A stretch of DNA of 64,000 nt, taken from NCBI RefSeq assembly GCF_011045095.1, contig NZ_JAALDL010000017.1, forward strand, positions 1-64,000, given 5' to 3'. Below the pieces are notes generated by a model. It did not search any database. It had not been told where the DNA came from and saw only the letters and a program-made list of their open reading frames with translations. The position numbers and the translations under genes are program-made. Below are positions 41,265-50,834 of the stretch, piece after piece. The stretch is from Grimontia sedimenti (GTDB lineage Bacteria; Pseudomonadota; Gammaproteobacteria; Enterobacterales; Vibrionaceae). Numbering within the stretch: the stretch's first letter is position 1; the number at the start of each line of letters is the position of its first letter.

Positions 41265-41305
41265 GGTTATTCAGGTAGTCCCTGATGGCACTGTTGGTTA
41301 TTCAG
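41265..41305. promoter_or_regulatory. Direct repeats upstream of the bufferin operon
   Basis: GGTTATTCAG occurs at 41265-41274 and 41296-41305, exactly 31 bases apart (about three helical turns). The second lies within CACTG-N9-CAGTG. A shorter GGTTATT is at 41354-41360. They sit about 45-90 bases before the bufA start and may bind a regulator; no known motif was matched. Confidence 0.35.
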
Positions 41306-41574
41306 TGCTCTTCCAAAAGGATAGGTCTCTGGCATAAAAACTTTCGTTATTACGGTTATTTTTTAAGCTTATTTTTCTTCAAATAAACAAAATTATCGCT
41401 ATGTGTATGATTTTATTATTTTAATTTTCAGGTGTTTTTTTGTCTTGAAACGGTAGACGTTAAAGCGATTCATGAAGTCAGAAAGAGGCAGAAGCCGTTA
41501 CAGATTCAAAAACAAGCGCAGTGCGATAAGGAGACCTGCAACTCACGACGGTTTATGGGTATAATCCTCAACCA
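41306..41574. other. Bufferin-uvrD intergenic region, AT-rich
   Basis: About 270 bases with no ORF. Most is strongly AT-rich (41340-41440). A TATAAT at 41560-41565, with CTGCAA 18 bases upstream, is a candidate promoter for uvrD. The bufferin promoter should also lie here, but no clear -35/-10 pair on the minus strand was found. Confidence 0.4.
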
Positions 41575-41590
41575 GTGTATAAATAACCAG
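41575..41590 (+). promoter_or_regulatory. Candidate LexA box before uvrD
   Basis: GTGTATAAATAACCAG matches the E. coli uvrD SOS box (CTGTATATATACCCAG) at 13 of 16 positions, but the first base of the CTG half is G. It lies 11 bases before the uvrD ATG and after the likely -10 element. Confidence 0.4.
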
Positions 41591-41600
41591 TGAATGAACG

Positions 41601-43778
41601 ATGGACGTATCCCACCTGATTGACGGTCTGAATGACAAACAACGCGAGGCAGTGGCTGCTCAGCTTGGCAACTATCTGGTTCTGGCGGGCGCAGGAAGTG
41701 GTAAAACACGTGTGCTGGTTCATCGTATTGCCTGGTTAATGCAGGTTGAGTATGCCTCGCCGTTTTCGGTGATGGCGGTAACCTTTACCAACAAAGCCGC
41801 CGCAGAAATGCGCGGGCGTATTGAGCAGTTAATGCATGGGACGGCCTCCGGTCTTTGGTGCGGCACTTTCCACGGTTTGTGTCACCGTATTCTCCGCGCC
41901 CACCATCTGGATGCAAACCTGCCGCAGGACTTTCAGATCCTGGACTCAGACGATCAACAGCGTCTGCTTCGCCGCCTGATCAAAGCGCAGAATCTGGATG
42001 AAAAACATTGGCCTGCGCGTCAAGCGTCTTGGTATATCAACGCCAAGAAAGACGAAGGCCTGCGTCCGCATCACATCGATGCCCAGTTTGATCCGGTAGA
42101 GAAAACCTGGCTGCGTGTTTACGCTGCTTATCAGGAAGCGTGTGACCGTGCAGGCCTGGTGGATTTTGCGGAATTGCTGCTGCGTTGCCACGAGCTGCTG
42201 CGTGATAAAGAGCATATCCGTGAGCACTATCAAGCGCGTTTCCAGCATATTCTGGTGGACGAGTTCCAGGATACCAACAACATCCAATATGCCTGGCTGC
42301 GTATGATGGCGGGCAACAGTGCCAAAGTGATGATCGTAGGTGATGATGATCAGTCCATCTACGGTTGGCGCGGCGCGAAAATCGAGAACATCTCCCGCTT
42401 CCTGCAGGACTTCCCTGGCGCTGAAACCATCCGTCTTGAGCAGAATTACCGCTCGACTGGCAACATCCTGAAAGCGTCTAACCACCTGATTGAAAACAAC
42501 GCCGAACGCATGGGTAAGAGCCTGTGGACGGAAGGTCAGGAAGGTGAATTAATTTCTGTATACAGTGCGTTTAACGAGTTGGATGAAGCCCGCTTCGTAG
42601 TGGGCAAAATCAAAGCCTGGCAGGACGAAGGCGGCGCGCTGAATGACACGGCGATTTTATACCGAAACAACGCCCAATCCCGTGTGCTTGAAGAGGCCTT
42701 GATCCAGGCGGGTCTGCCGTACCGCATTTATGGTGGTATGCGATTCTTCGAACGTCAGGAAATCAAAGATGCGCTGGCGTACCTTCGCATGATTGGTAAC
42801 CGTTTTGATGACGCGGCTTTTGAGCGCGTGGTGAATACGCCAGCGCGTGGCCTTGGTGATCGCACGCTAGAAACCATCCGTCTTGCTGCGCGCGACCGTG
42901 GTGCAACCATGTGGGAAGCAAGTAACCAGCTGCTTGAAGAACAGGTGCTGGCAGGCCGCGCTGCAAACTCACTGCGCCGTTTTGTCGAGCTGGTGAATGC
43001 ACTGGAAGACGACACCCGTGAAATGGCGCTATTCCAGCAAACGGACTACGTGATTCAGCACTCCGGCCTTCGCGCTATGTACGAAGCGGAGAAAGGTGAA
43101 AAAGCGCAGGCACGTATTGATAACCTTGAAGAACTGGTCACCGCTACTCGTCAGTTTGAAGTGCCGGAAGAGGTGCAGGAAGAAATGTCGCCACTGTCGG
43201 CGTTCCTTTCTCATGCCGCGCTTGAAGCCGGTGAAGGTCAGGCTGATGAGTTTGACGATGCGGCACAGCTAATGACATTGCACAGTGCCAAAGGCCTTGA
43301 ATTCCCCATGGTGTTCATGGTAGGTGTGGAAGAAGGCATGTTCCCAAGCCAGATGTCGGCAGAAGAAGCCGGACGTTTGGAAGAAGAGCGCCGCCTTTGT
43401 TATGTCGGCATGACTCGTGCGATGAAAAAGCTCTACATCACTCACGCGGAAATGCGCCGAGTTTATGGCAAAGACATGTTCCACAAAGCGTCACGATTTA
43501 TCCGCGAACTGCCGGAAGATTGCCTCGAAGAAGTGCGAATGCGCGCGAAAGTGTCTCGTCCTGCTGCAGCAACGGGGCGTTTCTCGCAAACCCAGACCCA
43601 AGAGAACTTTAACCAGACCGGATTCTCGCTTGGTCAGCGTGTGCAGCACCCGAAATTCGGTGAAGGCACCATCATCAACTTTGAAGGCAGTGGTCAGCAG
43701 AGCCGTGTGCAGGTGGCGTTTAACGGGGAAGGCATCAAATGGTTGGTGACCCAATACGCCAAGCTTGAAGCAATGTAA
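41601..43778 (+). CDS. uvrD: DNA helicase II UvrD
   Basis: SF1A 3'-5' helicase for nucleotide excision and mismatch repair. The 725-aa protein has all helicase motifs: AGAGSGKTRVLVHR (Walker A, about 30-43), TFTNKAA, DEFQDTN, GDDDQSIYGWRGA, LEQNYRS, TLHSAKGLEFPMVF and YVGMTRA. The C-terminal Tudor-like tail (VQHPKFGEGTIINFEG) binds RNA polymerase in E. coli. Length is typical. A shared terminator lies downstream. Confidence 0.96.
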   Translation: MDVSHLIDGLNDKQREAVAAQLGNYLVLAGAGSGKTRVLVHRIAWLMQVEYASPFSVMAVTFTNKAAAEMRGRIEQLMHGTASGLWCGTFHGLCHRILRAHHLDANLPQDFQILDSDDQQRLLRRLIKAQNLDEKHWPARQASWYINAKKDEGLRPHHIDAQFDPVEKTWLRVYAAYQEACDRAGLVDFAELLLRCHELLRDKEHIREHYQARFQHILVDEFQDTNNIQYAWLRMMAGNSAKVMIVGDDDQSIYGWRGAKIENISRFLQDFPGAETIRLEQNYRSTGNILKASNHLIENNAERMGKSLWTEGQEGELISVYSAFNELDEARFVVGKIKAWQDEGGALNDTAILYRNNAQSRVLEEALIQAGLPYRIYGGMRFFERQEIKDALAYLRMIGNRFDDAAFERVVNTPARGLGDRTLETIRLAARDRGATMWEASNQLLEEQVLAGRAANSLRRFVELVNALEDDTREMALFQQTDYVIQHSGLRAMYEAEKGEKAQARIDNLEELVTATRQFEVPEEVQEEMSPLSAFLSHAALEAGEGQADEFDDAAQLMTLHSAKGLEFPMVFMVGVEEGMFPSQMSAEEAGRLEEERRLCYVGMTRAMKKLYITHAEMRRVYGKDMFHKASRFIRELPEDCLEEVRMRAKVSRPAAATGRFSQTQTQENFNQTGFSLGQRVQHPKFGEGTIINFEGSGQQSRVQVAFNGEGIKWLVTQYAKLEAM

Positions 43779-43795
43779 TTCGTTTTTTAAAAAAG

Positions 43796-43828
43796 AAAGG
43801 GTGGCTTTGAGCCACCCTTTTGTTTTTT
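43796..43828. terminator. Bidirectional terminator between uvrD and the DUF2780 gene
   Basis: AAAGGGTGGCT / AGCCACCCTTT around TTG, with an A-rich left and a T-rich right side. Confidence 0.85.
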
Positions 43829-43847
43829 GGCGTGTCGATATGTTGGA

Positions 43848-44345
43848 TTAAGCTGGAGTGCCCCAGGCACTAGCCAGATCGCTGATGAGTGATTCACTCG
43901 CGCCAGCGCCTGTCAGGTGCTTCAAGATCACAGGTGCGAATTTCTGCACCATACCTGAGTCCATTCCTAGCATGTTGAACACTTTGTCTACTGACTCCAT
44001 GTTCGACAGATTGCTGCCTAAATCACCCGGGATCATGCTGGTCAGTGAATCCATACCCGGTACCATTTTCAGCAGTTCGCTGCTTTGGCTTTCACCCAGT
44101 GTTTCGTAAGCCATTGCCAGCAGTGCACCCGCACCACCTGCAGCTTGCTTGTCGTCAACACCGAGATCAGTGGAAAGCAGTTCAGTCAGCGGGTTGCTGG
44201 CTGTTTCGCTGCTCACGCCTTCCAGCAGGTTAGACGCTTGTTTCTCTGCACTGCCAAGCAGGCTATCCAAATCGGTTGCCTGCGCCGGGATACTCGCTGC
44301 ACCCAGTAGGGTGCACAGCGCAATCATATTCACTTTACGCAACAT
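43848..44345 (-). CDS. DUF2780 exported protein
   Basis: A 165-aa protein, start set at ATG 44345 (MLRKVNMIALCTLLGAASIPAQA) so that a Sec signal peptide of about 23 residues stands at the N-terminus; the longer frame to 44375 would bury it. The mature part is helical, rich in Ser, Gly and Leu, with repeated DUF2780-like segments (GAGALLAMAYETLGESQ, MVPGMDSL). Function is unknown; periplasmic location is inferred. It directly follows ggt on the same strand (16 bases after the ggt stop it is already behind its own start), so the two may be cotranscribed. Confidence 0.8.
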   Translation of the reverse strand: MLRKVNMIALCTLLGAASIPAQATDLDSLLGSAEKQASNLLEGVSSETASNPLTELLSTDLGVDDKQAAGGAGALLAMAYETLGESQSSELLKMVPGMDSLTSMIPGDLGSNLSNMESVDKVFNMLGMDSGMVQKFAPVILKHLTGAGASESLISDLASAWGTPA

Positions 44346-44361
44346 TCTTTTGCTCCTGGCG

Positions 44362-46134
44362 TTATTCCGCCACAACTAAACCTTCGCGCCTTGGGTCAGC
44401 TCCGCCTACCAAGGTGCCGCTATCGATAACAATACCGTGTATACCCGAGGTTAAGTCACGAATATTGACTTCATATCCCATTGCTTCAAGCGCTGGCTTG
44501 AAACTTTCTGCATCCGTCCCGGCTTCAAGATCGTAGGTGCCAAAACGGTTTACAAGGTGAGGCAGGTCGATGGCAGATTGGATGTCGAGTCCCCAATCAA
44601 GGTGCGCGACCAAGGTTTTCGCCACGTAGCCGATGATGCGGCTGCCGCCCGGTGAGCCAACGGCCATGTATGGCTTGCCATCGCGCATCACGATAGTTGG
44701 CGACATGGATGAGCGGGGGCGTTTGCCCGGTTCAACACGGTTAGCAATCGGATACCCGTTAGCGTGGGTTTTGAATGAGAAATCTGTGAGCTCGTTGTTG
44801 AGCAAGAAGCCTCGTGTCATCAGGCGTGAGCCAAACCCGTTCTCGATGGTGGTGGTGATGGATACGATGTTGCCATCTTTATCGACAATCGAGAAATGGC
44901 TGGTGGAAGGCAACTCAATAGACTCGTCATCGGCAAGTTTTGGCGCAACGCTGGCGTGACTGAACTTGGGCTCACCTGGGCTAACTTCTTTCATTGCGCC
45001 TTCGGCTGGGATCAGCGCTGCGCGGGCTTTGAGGTATTCCGGAGCCAGCAGGCCTTCGGTTGGAACCGGCACAAAATCGCTGTCGGCGATGTAGCGACCG
45101 CGGTCTGCAAACGCCATCCGAGAGGCATCCCCAATCAAGCGCCAGCTTTCCGGATTGTCTTTACCCAGTGACTTCATCGGGAAGTGACTGAGTACCCCCA
45201 GAATTTGCCCCACTGTAATACCGCCGGATGTTGGTGGACCCATGCCACAAATACGGTACTGGTGGTAAGGCGCACAAACAGGCTGGCGCTCCACAATGCG
45301 GTAATCTGCCAGATCTTCTTTGCTCAGAATGCCCGGGTTGCCCGCGGCGTTTTGCACTGTCGCCACGATGTCAGCGGCAATCTCACCTTCGTAGAAGTTA
45401 TCAATGTCCTGAGCGACCAGTTTTAAAGTATCGGCATACTCCTGATTCACCAGACGGTGACCGACAGTGAGCGGATTACCATTGTCGTCAAAGAAGTACT
45501 GATAGGTTGACGGGTAGCGGCGCAGTCTTTCGGCATCGCCTTCAATCAGGCCCGCCAAACGTGGTGAGACTTCAAAGCCACTCTCTGCCAGTTCAATGGC
45601 CGGCGTCAGCACGGCGCGCCACGAAAGATTACCAAATTTGGCGTGGGTATCGTGCATCAGGCGTAATGTGCCCGGCGTGCCCACAGAGCGTCCACCGACC
45701 ACAGCATCATAGAATTTCAGCGGCTCGCCATTTTCATTTTGGAACAGGGTAGGTGTCGCATCTTTTGGCGCGGTTTCGCGTCCATCAAAGGTGGTGAGCG
45801 CCTGCGCATCACTATCCCAATACAGCAGCAGTGCACCGCCACCGATACCTGAGCTCTGGGGCTCAACCAAGCCGAGGACAGTTTGTACTGCCACCATGGC
45901 GTCAATAGCATTACCGCCTGCACGCAACATGGCTTCACCGGCTTTACTGGCGTGTGGGTTGGCAGAGGCCACCATCCACTCTTTACCTTTCACGGCCTTG
46001 CGCATCACGCTACCGGTCGCAAGCTCCGGCGCAACGGCGTCAGCGGCTTCACCCTGAGTGGTGGCGGCAGCAGGAAATGCGAGTGCAAGGCTGAGTGCCA
46101 GTGCGGAAAGAAAAGGGGTAGGGTGCTTTTTCAT
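44362..46134 (-). CDS. ggt: Gamma-glutamyltranspeptidase
   Basis: Periplasmic N-terminal nucleophile hydrolase that cleaves glutathione and other gamma-glutamyl compounds. The 590-aa precursor has a signal peptide (1-24, PAAATT) and the self-processing and catalytic Thr411 at the start of TSHFSIVDKDGNIV, which separates the large and small subunits. Substrate loops include SGIGGGALLLYW, FDGRETAP and GSPGGSRI. Length is typical of E. coli Ggt (580 aa). Confidence 0.95.
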   Translation of the reverse strand: MKKHPTPFLSALALSLALAFPAAATTQGEAADAVAPELATGSVMRKAVKGKEWMVASANPHASKAGEAMLRAGGNAIDAMVAVQTVLGLVEPQSSGIGGGALLLYWDSDAQALTTFDGRETAPKDATPTLFQNENGEPLKFYDAVVGGRSVGTPGTLRLMHDTHAKFGNLSWRAVLTPAIELAESGFEVSPRLAGLIEGDAERLRRYPSTYQYFFDDNGNPLTVGHRLVNQEYADTLKLVAQDIDNFYEGEIAADIVATVQNAAGNPGILSKEDLADYRIVERQPVCAPYHQYRICGMGPPTSGGITVGQILGVLSHFPMKSLGKDNPESWRLIGDASRMAFADRGRYIADSDFVPVPTEGLLAPEYLKARAALIPAEGAMKEVSPGEPKFSHASVAPKLADDESIELPSTSHFSIVDKDGNIVSITTTIENGFGSRLMTRGFLLNNELTDFSFKTHANGYPIANRVEPGKRPRSSMSPTIVMRDGKPYMAVGSPGGSRIIGYVAKTLVAHLDWGLDIQSAIDLPHLVNRFGTYDLEAGTDAESFKPALEAMGYEVNIRDLTSGIHGIVIDSGTLVGGADPRREGLVVAE

Positions 46135-46270
46135 TGTAATTCCTTTTAACGCCCAAGAGTTGGACTTTGAGTATAGTCCGCAAAAGGAAGAGAAGAGTGT
46201 CGGATTATCGAGGCAGAAAAGCTGATTTTTTCCGCTATGGCAGCAAGATAGAGGATTTGGTGGGCGTAAA

Positions 46271-46295
46271 GGAAAACGGCACCTGCCGGTGCCGT
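46271..46295 (-). terminator. Terminator of rarD
   Basis: ACGGCACC / GGTGCCGT with a four-base loop; on the minus strand it is followed by TTTTCC, 10 bases past the rarD stop. Confidence 0.65.
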
Positions 46296-46304
46296 ATTGA
46301 GAGC

Positions 46305-47201
46305 TTATTTGCTGCGTTGCTTGCTTCGGTTCCGGACAGCATCAAAGGTAAAGATTGCCAGCGCGGTCCAGATAAAGGCAAAAGTGGTCGCTTTATCTGT
46401 CGTGAACGGTTCGTTGTAGAGGCCAACGGCCAACATGAACATGATGGTTGGGCCGATGTACTGGAAAAAGCCCAAGGTTGAAAGACGCAATTTCGTCGCC
46501 GCGCCGTTAAAGCAAAGCAGTGGCAGTGTCGTCACTACACCGGCAGCGATAAGAAGGAGGTTTAATCCCCAGCTGTTTTGCATCATGTCTGAGGTGGTGC
46601 TGCTGGCGATAAACATCAGGTAAATCAGCGACACAGGCATCAACACCAGAGTTTCGATGAAAAGGCCGGTTGCGGCATCGACGTTTATCTTCTTACGCAG
46701 CAGGCCGTAGCAGCCGAAACTACACGCCAGTACCAGTGCGACCCAAGGCAGAGAGCCAAAGGTGATGACCTGAATGGCCACGCCGAGAAATGCCAAGGTT
46801 ACGGCAACCCATTGTAGCTTTCTAAAGCGCTCACCAAGGAAGACCATACCAAGCACCACATTGATAAGCGGGTTGATGTAGTAGCCGAGACTGGCATCGA
46901 GCATCAGGTCATTTTTTACCGCCCAGATAAAAATCAGCCAGTTAGCAGCAATCACCACGGCAGTAATGGTCAGAAGGCCAAGACGTTTTTTGTCTTTCAG
47001 CAGCAACTTGACGCGCGCAAGCCCACCGCTTGCATGAAGAATGAGGGCAAGGAAGAAGAAAGACCAAATCACGCGGTGCACCAACACTTCCATTGGTGGC
47101 ACATCGGTCAGAGCCTTAAAATAAAGCGGAGCGACGCCCCACATGGTGTAGGCGCCAAGTGCCAGCATCACGCCGCGGCGGGTTTGTTGCGCATCATTCA
47201 C
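46305..47201 (-). CDS. rarD: EamA transporter RarD (chloramphenicol-sensitivity protein)
   Basis: A 298-aa inner-membrane protein of the drug/metabolite superfamily with ten hydrophobic helices. Strong RarD signatures are MLALGAYTMWGVAPLYFKAL, HRVIWSFFFLALIL, NPLINVVLGMVFLGERF, LRKKINVDAATGLFIETL and STLGFFQYIGPT. The start is taken as GTG 47201 (MNDAQQTRRGVM), matching E. coli RarD; an ATG at 47237 would add twelve atypical residues. Substrate unknown. Confidence 0.92.
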   Translation of the reverse strand: MNDAQQTRRGVMLALGAYTMWGVAPLYFKALTDVPPMEVLVHRVIWSFFFLALILHASGGLARVKLLLKDKKRLGLLTITAVVIAANWLIFIWAVKNDLMLDASLGYYINPLINVVLGMVFLGERFRKLQWVAVTLAFLGVAIQVITFGSLPWVALVLACSFGCYGLLRKKINVDAATGLFIETLVLMPVSLIYLMFIASSTTSDMMQNSWGLNLLLIAAGVVTTLPLLCFNGAATKLRLSTLGFFQYIGPTIMFMLAVGLYNEPFTTDKATTFAFIWTALAIFTFDAVRNRSKQRSK

Positions 47202-47306
47202 TGCGAAATCTCTACATCTAAAAACGCTAAAGAGCAAAAACCGCCTGATGGCGGTGCATGCAGCGAAAAGTAAGGGTCTGACGTGGATTTTTCCGGTGAA
47301 TGACTA

Positions 47307-47570
47307 GGGTCTGTTGACCTTTGGTGGTTAAATTTTGTTCTAGTCATAAGCGTTTTAGGCGCGGCGAGGTGTGTGCCGCCTAGTTATTCTAAGCAAATAC
47401 ACCTCAACAAAGCATAAAACGCTTATGGCAGAACCCTTCGGGCAGCGTTTGTGGCGACTTTCTCCTGCGTTATCGGCTTCTCATGTAGGCCACTACACGT
47501 CGAAGCCTCTGCCTTGCATAAAGTCGCCACAAACTGCTGCAAAAATCATCACCAAAGGTCAACAGACCCT
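47307..47570 (-). mobile_element. MITE-like element, copy B
   Basis: A non-coding 264-bp element in the reverse orientation to copy A at 25182-25457, with perfect ends GGGTCTGTTGACCTTTGGTG and CACCAAAGGTCAACAGACCC. Its main hairpin is GTTTGTGGCGACTTT / AAAGTCGCCACAAAC, a perfect 15-bp stem. The second module has AAGCGTTTTA / TAAAACGCTTA arms. No coding frame and no clear target duplication were found. It lies between rarD and recQ. Confidence 0.88.
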
Positions 47571-47743
47571 GGCATCCACATCATATATAAAAGTTTTTGC
47601 TGCTTTGGCCAGTATATGGACTTCCCTTTTTGAAGCACACCTTTTCTGTTGAGAAAAATTGAACTGACAGTTCGTCGTCGTTGACCTTTTATCCATGCTC
47701 CGCTGCGTTTAGAATGAGCGGCTATTAAATGATGAGAGGCTCT

Positions 47744-49594
47744 ATGACCGTTACCGATTCGGCCGAAATGACACCACCACTGGCGCACGACGAAACTGTT
47801 CTGCAGGAAGTGTTCGGCTATCACAGTTACCGCGACGGTCAGAAAGAAATCATTGATGCCGCAGTTGGCGGGCGTGACTCATTGGTGATCATGCCAACAG
47901 GCGGTGGCAAGAGCCTCTGTTATCAAATTCCTGCCTTGGTGCGCGATGGCCTCACCGTCGTGATCTCGCCGTTGATCTCCTTGATGAAAGATCAGGTCGA
48001 CCAATTGCTGGCGAATGGCGTGCAGGCAGCATGTCTCAACTCTTCGATGAATCCAGACGAGCAATCGGCCACGTGGCAATCGCTGCGCAATGGCTCGCTC
48101 AAGCTGTTGTACGTATCGCCAGAGCGCATTCTGATGCGTGATTTTATCGAGCGCCTGCAGTCGGTAAACCTTGGCCTGATTGCGGTCGATGAAGCGCACT
48201 GTATTAGTCAGTGGGGACACGATTTTCGCCCTGAATACGCGCAACTTGGCAGCCTGAAGCAGCATTTCCTCGATGTGCCTGTGATGGCGCTGACTGCGAC
48301 GGCTGATGACACCACGCGACAGGATATCTGCCAGCGTCTGGCCCTCAATGACCCGCATATTTATCTTGGTAGTTTTGACCGCCCGAATATCCGCTACACC
48401 TTGGTGGAAAAGCACAAGCCTCTGGCACAATTGACCCAGTTTCTGGCAACCCAGTCCGGTCAGAGCGGCATTGTTTACTGCAACAGCCGTAAACGTGTCG
48501 AGCAGGTGGCAGAAAAGCTGATTGGCAGTAATATCCGCGCCGCAGCTTATCATGCAGGCATGACGAACGAGCAGCGCGCCTGGGTGCAGGAAGCGTTTCA
48601 GCGAGACGATGTACAGATAGTCGTTGCGACCGTCGCTTTCGGCATGGGCATCAACAAACCCAATGTGCGTTTTGTGGTGCACTACGACATCCCGCGCAAT
48701 ATCGAATCCTATTATCAGGAAACCGGCCGTGCCGGGCGTGATGGCCTGCCAGCAGAAGCGGTGATGCTCTATGACCCGTCAGACATTGGCTGGCTGCACC
48801 GCTGCTTGGAAGAAAAGCCGGATGGTCCGCAAAAGCTGGTGGAAAGCCACAAGCTCAATGCCATGGGCGCGTTTGCCGAAGCGCTGACATGCCGCCGTCT
48901 GGTGCTGCTGAATTACTTTGGTGAGTATCGCGAGAAGCCTTGCGGCAACTGCGATATCTGCCTTGACCCGCCGACGCTGTTTGATGGTACTGAGCAAGCG
49001 CAAAAAGCCCTGTCCTGTGTGTACCGCGTAAACCAGAACTTCGGTGTGGGCTACACGGTCGAAGTGCTGCGCGGGATGCAGAATCAGCGTATCAAGGAAT
49101 ACGGACACGAGAAGCTCAGCACCTATGGTCTGGGGAAAGCGTTCAGCCATGAATACTGGGTCAGCATTTTCCGTCAGCTTATCCACCGTGGTTATCTTGT
49201 GCAGAACATCGCTAGAAGCTCTGTGCTGCAATTGACCGAAGAGGCGCGCCCGGTGCTTCGTGGGGAAATTTCTCTTGAGCTTGCAGTACCGAGATTAGGG
49301 CTGTCGCCACGTAGCAAAGCTGACAAGCTTGGTAAGCGCAACTACGACAAGAAACTGTTCGCCAAGCTTCGCAAGCTCCGTAAAGCGATTGCGGATGAAG
49401 AAGACATTCCACCATACGTGGTCTTCAACGATGCCACCTTGATTGAGATGGCAGAGATGATCCCAACCTCACAAGGTGAGCTGCTGGCGGTGAACGGTGT
49501 CGGTCAGCGCAAGCTCGAAAAATACGGCAACGTATTCCTCGATGTGATTGAAGACCATATCACCCTTAATGACGACGAGCCGAGTTATGGATAA
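47744..49594 (+). CDS. recQ: ATP-dependent DNA helicase RecQ
   Basis: 3'-5' SF2 helicase for recombination and fork repair. The 616-aa product starts at ATG 47744 behind GAGAGG; ATG 47729 would place that site inside the gene. Motifs: [16 protein letters not shown] (Walker A), [51 protein letters not shown] and [10 protein letters not shown]. The zinc cysteines are in [20 protein letters not shown] and CDIC, and an HRDC domain ends the protein. Confidence 0.96.
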   Translation: MTVTDSAEMTPPLAHDETVLQEVFGYHSYRDGQKEIIDAAVGGRDSLVIMPTGGGKSLCYQIPALVRDGLTVVISPLISLMKDQVDQLLANGVQAACLNSSMNPDEQSATWQSLRNGSLKLLYVSPERILMRDFIERLQSVNLGLIAVDEAHCISQWGHDFRPEYAQLGSLKQHFLDVPVMALTATADDTTRQDICQRLALNDPHIYLGSFDRPNIRYTLVEKHKPLAQLTQFLATQSGQSGIVYCNSRKRVEQVAEKLIGSNIRAAAYHAGMTNEQRAWVQEAFQRDDVQIVVATVAFGMGINKPNVRFVVHYDIPRNIESYYQETGRAGRDGLPAEAVMLYDPSDIGWLHRCLEEKPDGPQKLVESHKLNAMGAFAEALTCRRLVLLNYFGEYREKPCGNCDICLDPPTLFDGTEQAQKALSCVYRVNQNFGVGYTVEVLRGMQNQRIKEYGHEKLSTYGLGKAFSHEYWVSIFRQLIHRGYLVQNIARSSVLQLTEEARPVLRGEISLELAVPRLGLSPRSKADKLGKRNYDKKLFAKLRKLRKAIADEEDIPPYVVFNDATLIEMAEMIPTSQGELLAVNGVGQRKLEKYGNVFLDVIEDHITLNDDEPSYG

Positions 49595-49895
49595 CCCTAC
49601 TTTCCGTCTTTCCCACCATGACAGCGAAGCAGGTCGGTTGGTGCTGGCTGCAGATGCGCTGGATTTTGATAACGCCGAGCAACATCTGATGGCGTTTTGC
49701 CAACTGATTGACGCTAAGGTCACGGAAAAACAAACCGACGCGGATTTACTGAGCTGGCTTATCGACTTTGAAGGCGTGCCATTTATGCTGCGTGCCGAAC
49801 ATTACAGCGCCAGTGTTTGGCTGGAAAGGCTGGGCGCAGAGGGTGATGAAGAGCTTACCTTTCTGAATACCTGGCTGTCGAAACAGCTTGGCTAA
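49587..49895 (+). CDS. DUF3630 family protein
   Basis: A 102-aa protein of a family restricted to Vibrio-like bacteria and usually placed behind recQ. ATG 49587 overlaps the recQ stop by eight bases, so it is likely coupled. Acidic, no membrane segment; a conserved-looking [20 protein letters not shown] segment occupies about residues 62-81. Function is unknown. A longer frame from 49548 would extend deep into recQ and is not preferred. Confidence 0.75.
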   Translation: MDNPTFRLSHHDSEAGRLVLAADALDFDNAEQHLMAFCQLIDAKVTEKQTDADLLSWLIDFEGVPFMLRAEHYSASVWLERLGAEGDEELTFLNTWLSKQLG

Positions 49896-49926
49896 GCCGC
49901 ATTAGAAACCGACTAATTTGAAGCAG

Positions 49927-49954
49927 TTGGCATTCGCTGGAATTGATGTATAAT
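49927..49954 (+). promoter_or_regulatory. Sigma-70 promoter of yhhQ
   Basis: TTGGCA (49927-49932) and TATAAT (49949-49954) with a 16-base spacer, giving a start near 49961 and a leader of about 80 bases that contains the riboswitch. Confidence 0.7.
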
Positions 49955-50002
49955 TCGCCACCTTCTTAGGAGCCAGATCACAGAATCTGGTGAGTTGGTA
50001 AT

Positions 50003-50034
50003 TTGGGTTCCCTCACCCCCAATGACAAAAAGGT
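50003..50034 (+). promoter_or_regulatory. Putative preQ1-I riboswitch controlling yhhQ
   Basis: A compact H-type pseudoknot just before the start codon. Stem P1 is TTGGG (50003-50007) with CCCAA (50018-50022). The loop holds TTCCCTCA, and after the A-rich linker (TGACAAAA) an AAGG at 50030-50033 can pair with the loop CCT. The AAGG is also the ribosome-binding site, six bases before ATG 50040, so ligand binding would block translation. This is the layout of preQ1-I switches, which often sit before queuosine genes. Confidence 0.7.
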
Positions 50035-50039
50035 TCACA

Positions 50040-50705
50040 ATGAGCACTTTTACGCCCGCGCAACAGCGCAAAGCCCTCTCTTTCCTGGTGGTTTTCCACC
50101 TGGTTATCATTGCATCCAGTAACTACCTGGTTCAGCTGCCATTTACCGTTTTCGGGTTTCACACCACTTGGGGTGCGTTTACTTTCCCGTTCATTTTTCT
50201 GGCAACCGATCTAACCGTTCGCATCTTTGGTGCGGGCCTTGCGCGCCGGATCATTTTCGCGGTCATGGTACCGTCGTTACTGATCTCCTATGTGCTGTCG
50301 GTCCTTTTCTACCAAGGCGAATATCAAGGGCTGGGTCATCTGACTGAGTTTAATCTGTTCGTTGCGCGTATCGCTGCAGCAAGCTTTATGGCTTATCTGC
50401 TGGGACAAATCCTCGATATCCATGTTTTCAACCGTCTGCGCCAAACCAAGCAATGGTGGGTAGCACCAAGTTGTTCAACGCTGTTTGGCAATGCGATTGA
50501 TACCCTGGCGTTCTTTGCGATTGCTTTCTACAACAGTCCGGATGCCTTTATGGCGGAGAACTGGGTGGAAATCGCGCTAGTCGATTACGCATTTAAACTG
50601 GTGATTAGTCTTGGCTTGTTCGTTCCTATGTACGGTGTGCTGCTGAACTATATTGTCAGCCGTATTACCCGTGTGAACGAAGCGGTTGAAACCAAACTGG
50701 TTTAA
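50040..50705 (+). CDS. yhhQ: Queuosine precursor transporter YhhQ
   Basis: A 221-aa inner-membrane importer of preQ0/preQ1 (COG1738 vitamin-uptake family). Six hydrophobic segments and the family signatures ASNYLVQLPF (N-terminus), GAFTFPFIFLATDLTVRIFG (about 42-61), and APSCSTLFGNAIDTLAFF with the conserved Asn and Asp are visible. ATG 50040 is set by the AAGG ribosome-binding site. Control by a preQ1 riboswitch supports the function. Transcribed alone with its own promoter and terminator. Confidence 0.93.
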   Translation: MSTFTPAQQRKALSFLVVFHLVIIASSNYLVQLPFTVFGFHTTWGAFTFPFIFLATDLTVRIFGAGLARRIIFAVMVPSLLISYVLSVLFYQGEYQGLGHLTEFNLFVARIAAASFMAYLLGQILDIHVFNRLRQTKQWWVAPSCSTLFGNAIDTLAFFAIAFYNSPDAFMAENWVEIALVDYAFKLVISLGLFVPMYGVLLNYIVSRITRVNEAVETKLV

Positions 50706-50738
50706 CAGCGAAATCAACGCAGAATATTGAGGGAAAGA

Positions 50739-50767
50739 GAGCCGGTCGAAAGACCGGCTTTTTTTAT
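50739..50767 (+). terminator. Terminator of yhhQ
   Basis: AGCCGGTC / GACCGGCT with a GAAA loop and a seven-T run. Confidence 0.9.
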
Positions 50768-50834
50768 GTCTTAACTTCAAGCGCTATAATCGAAACACGA
50801 GCGTCTTGGCGCTAATCATTTCAAGGACTATCCC

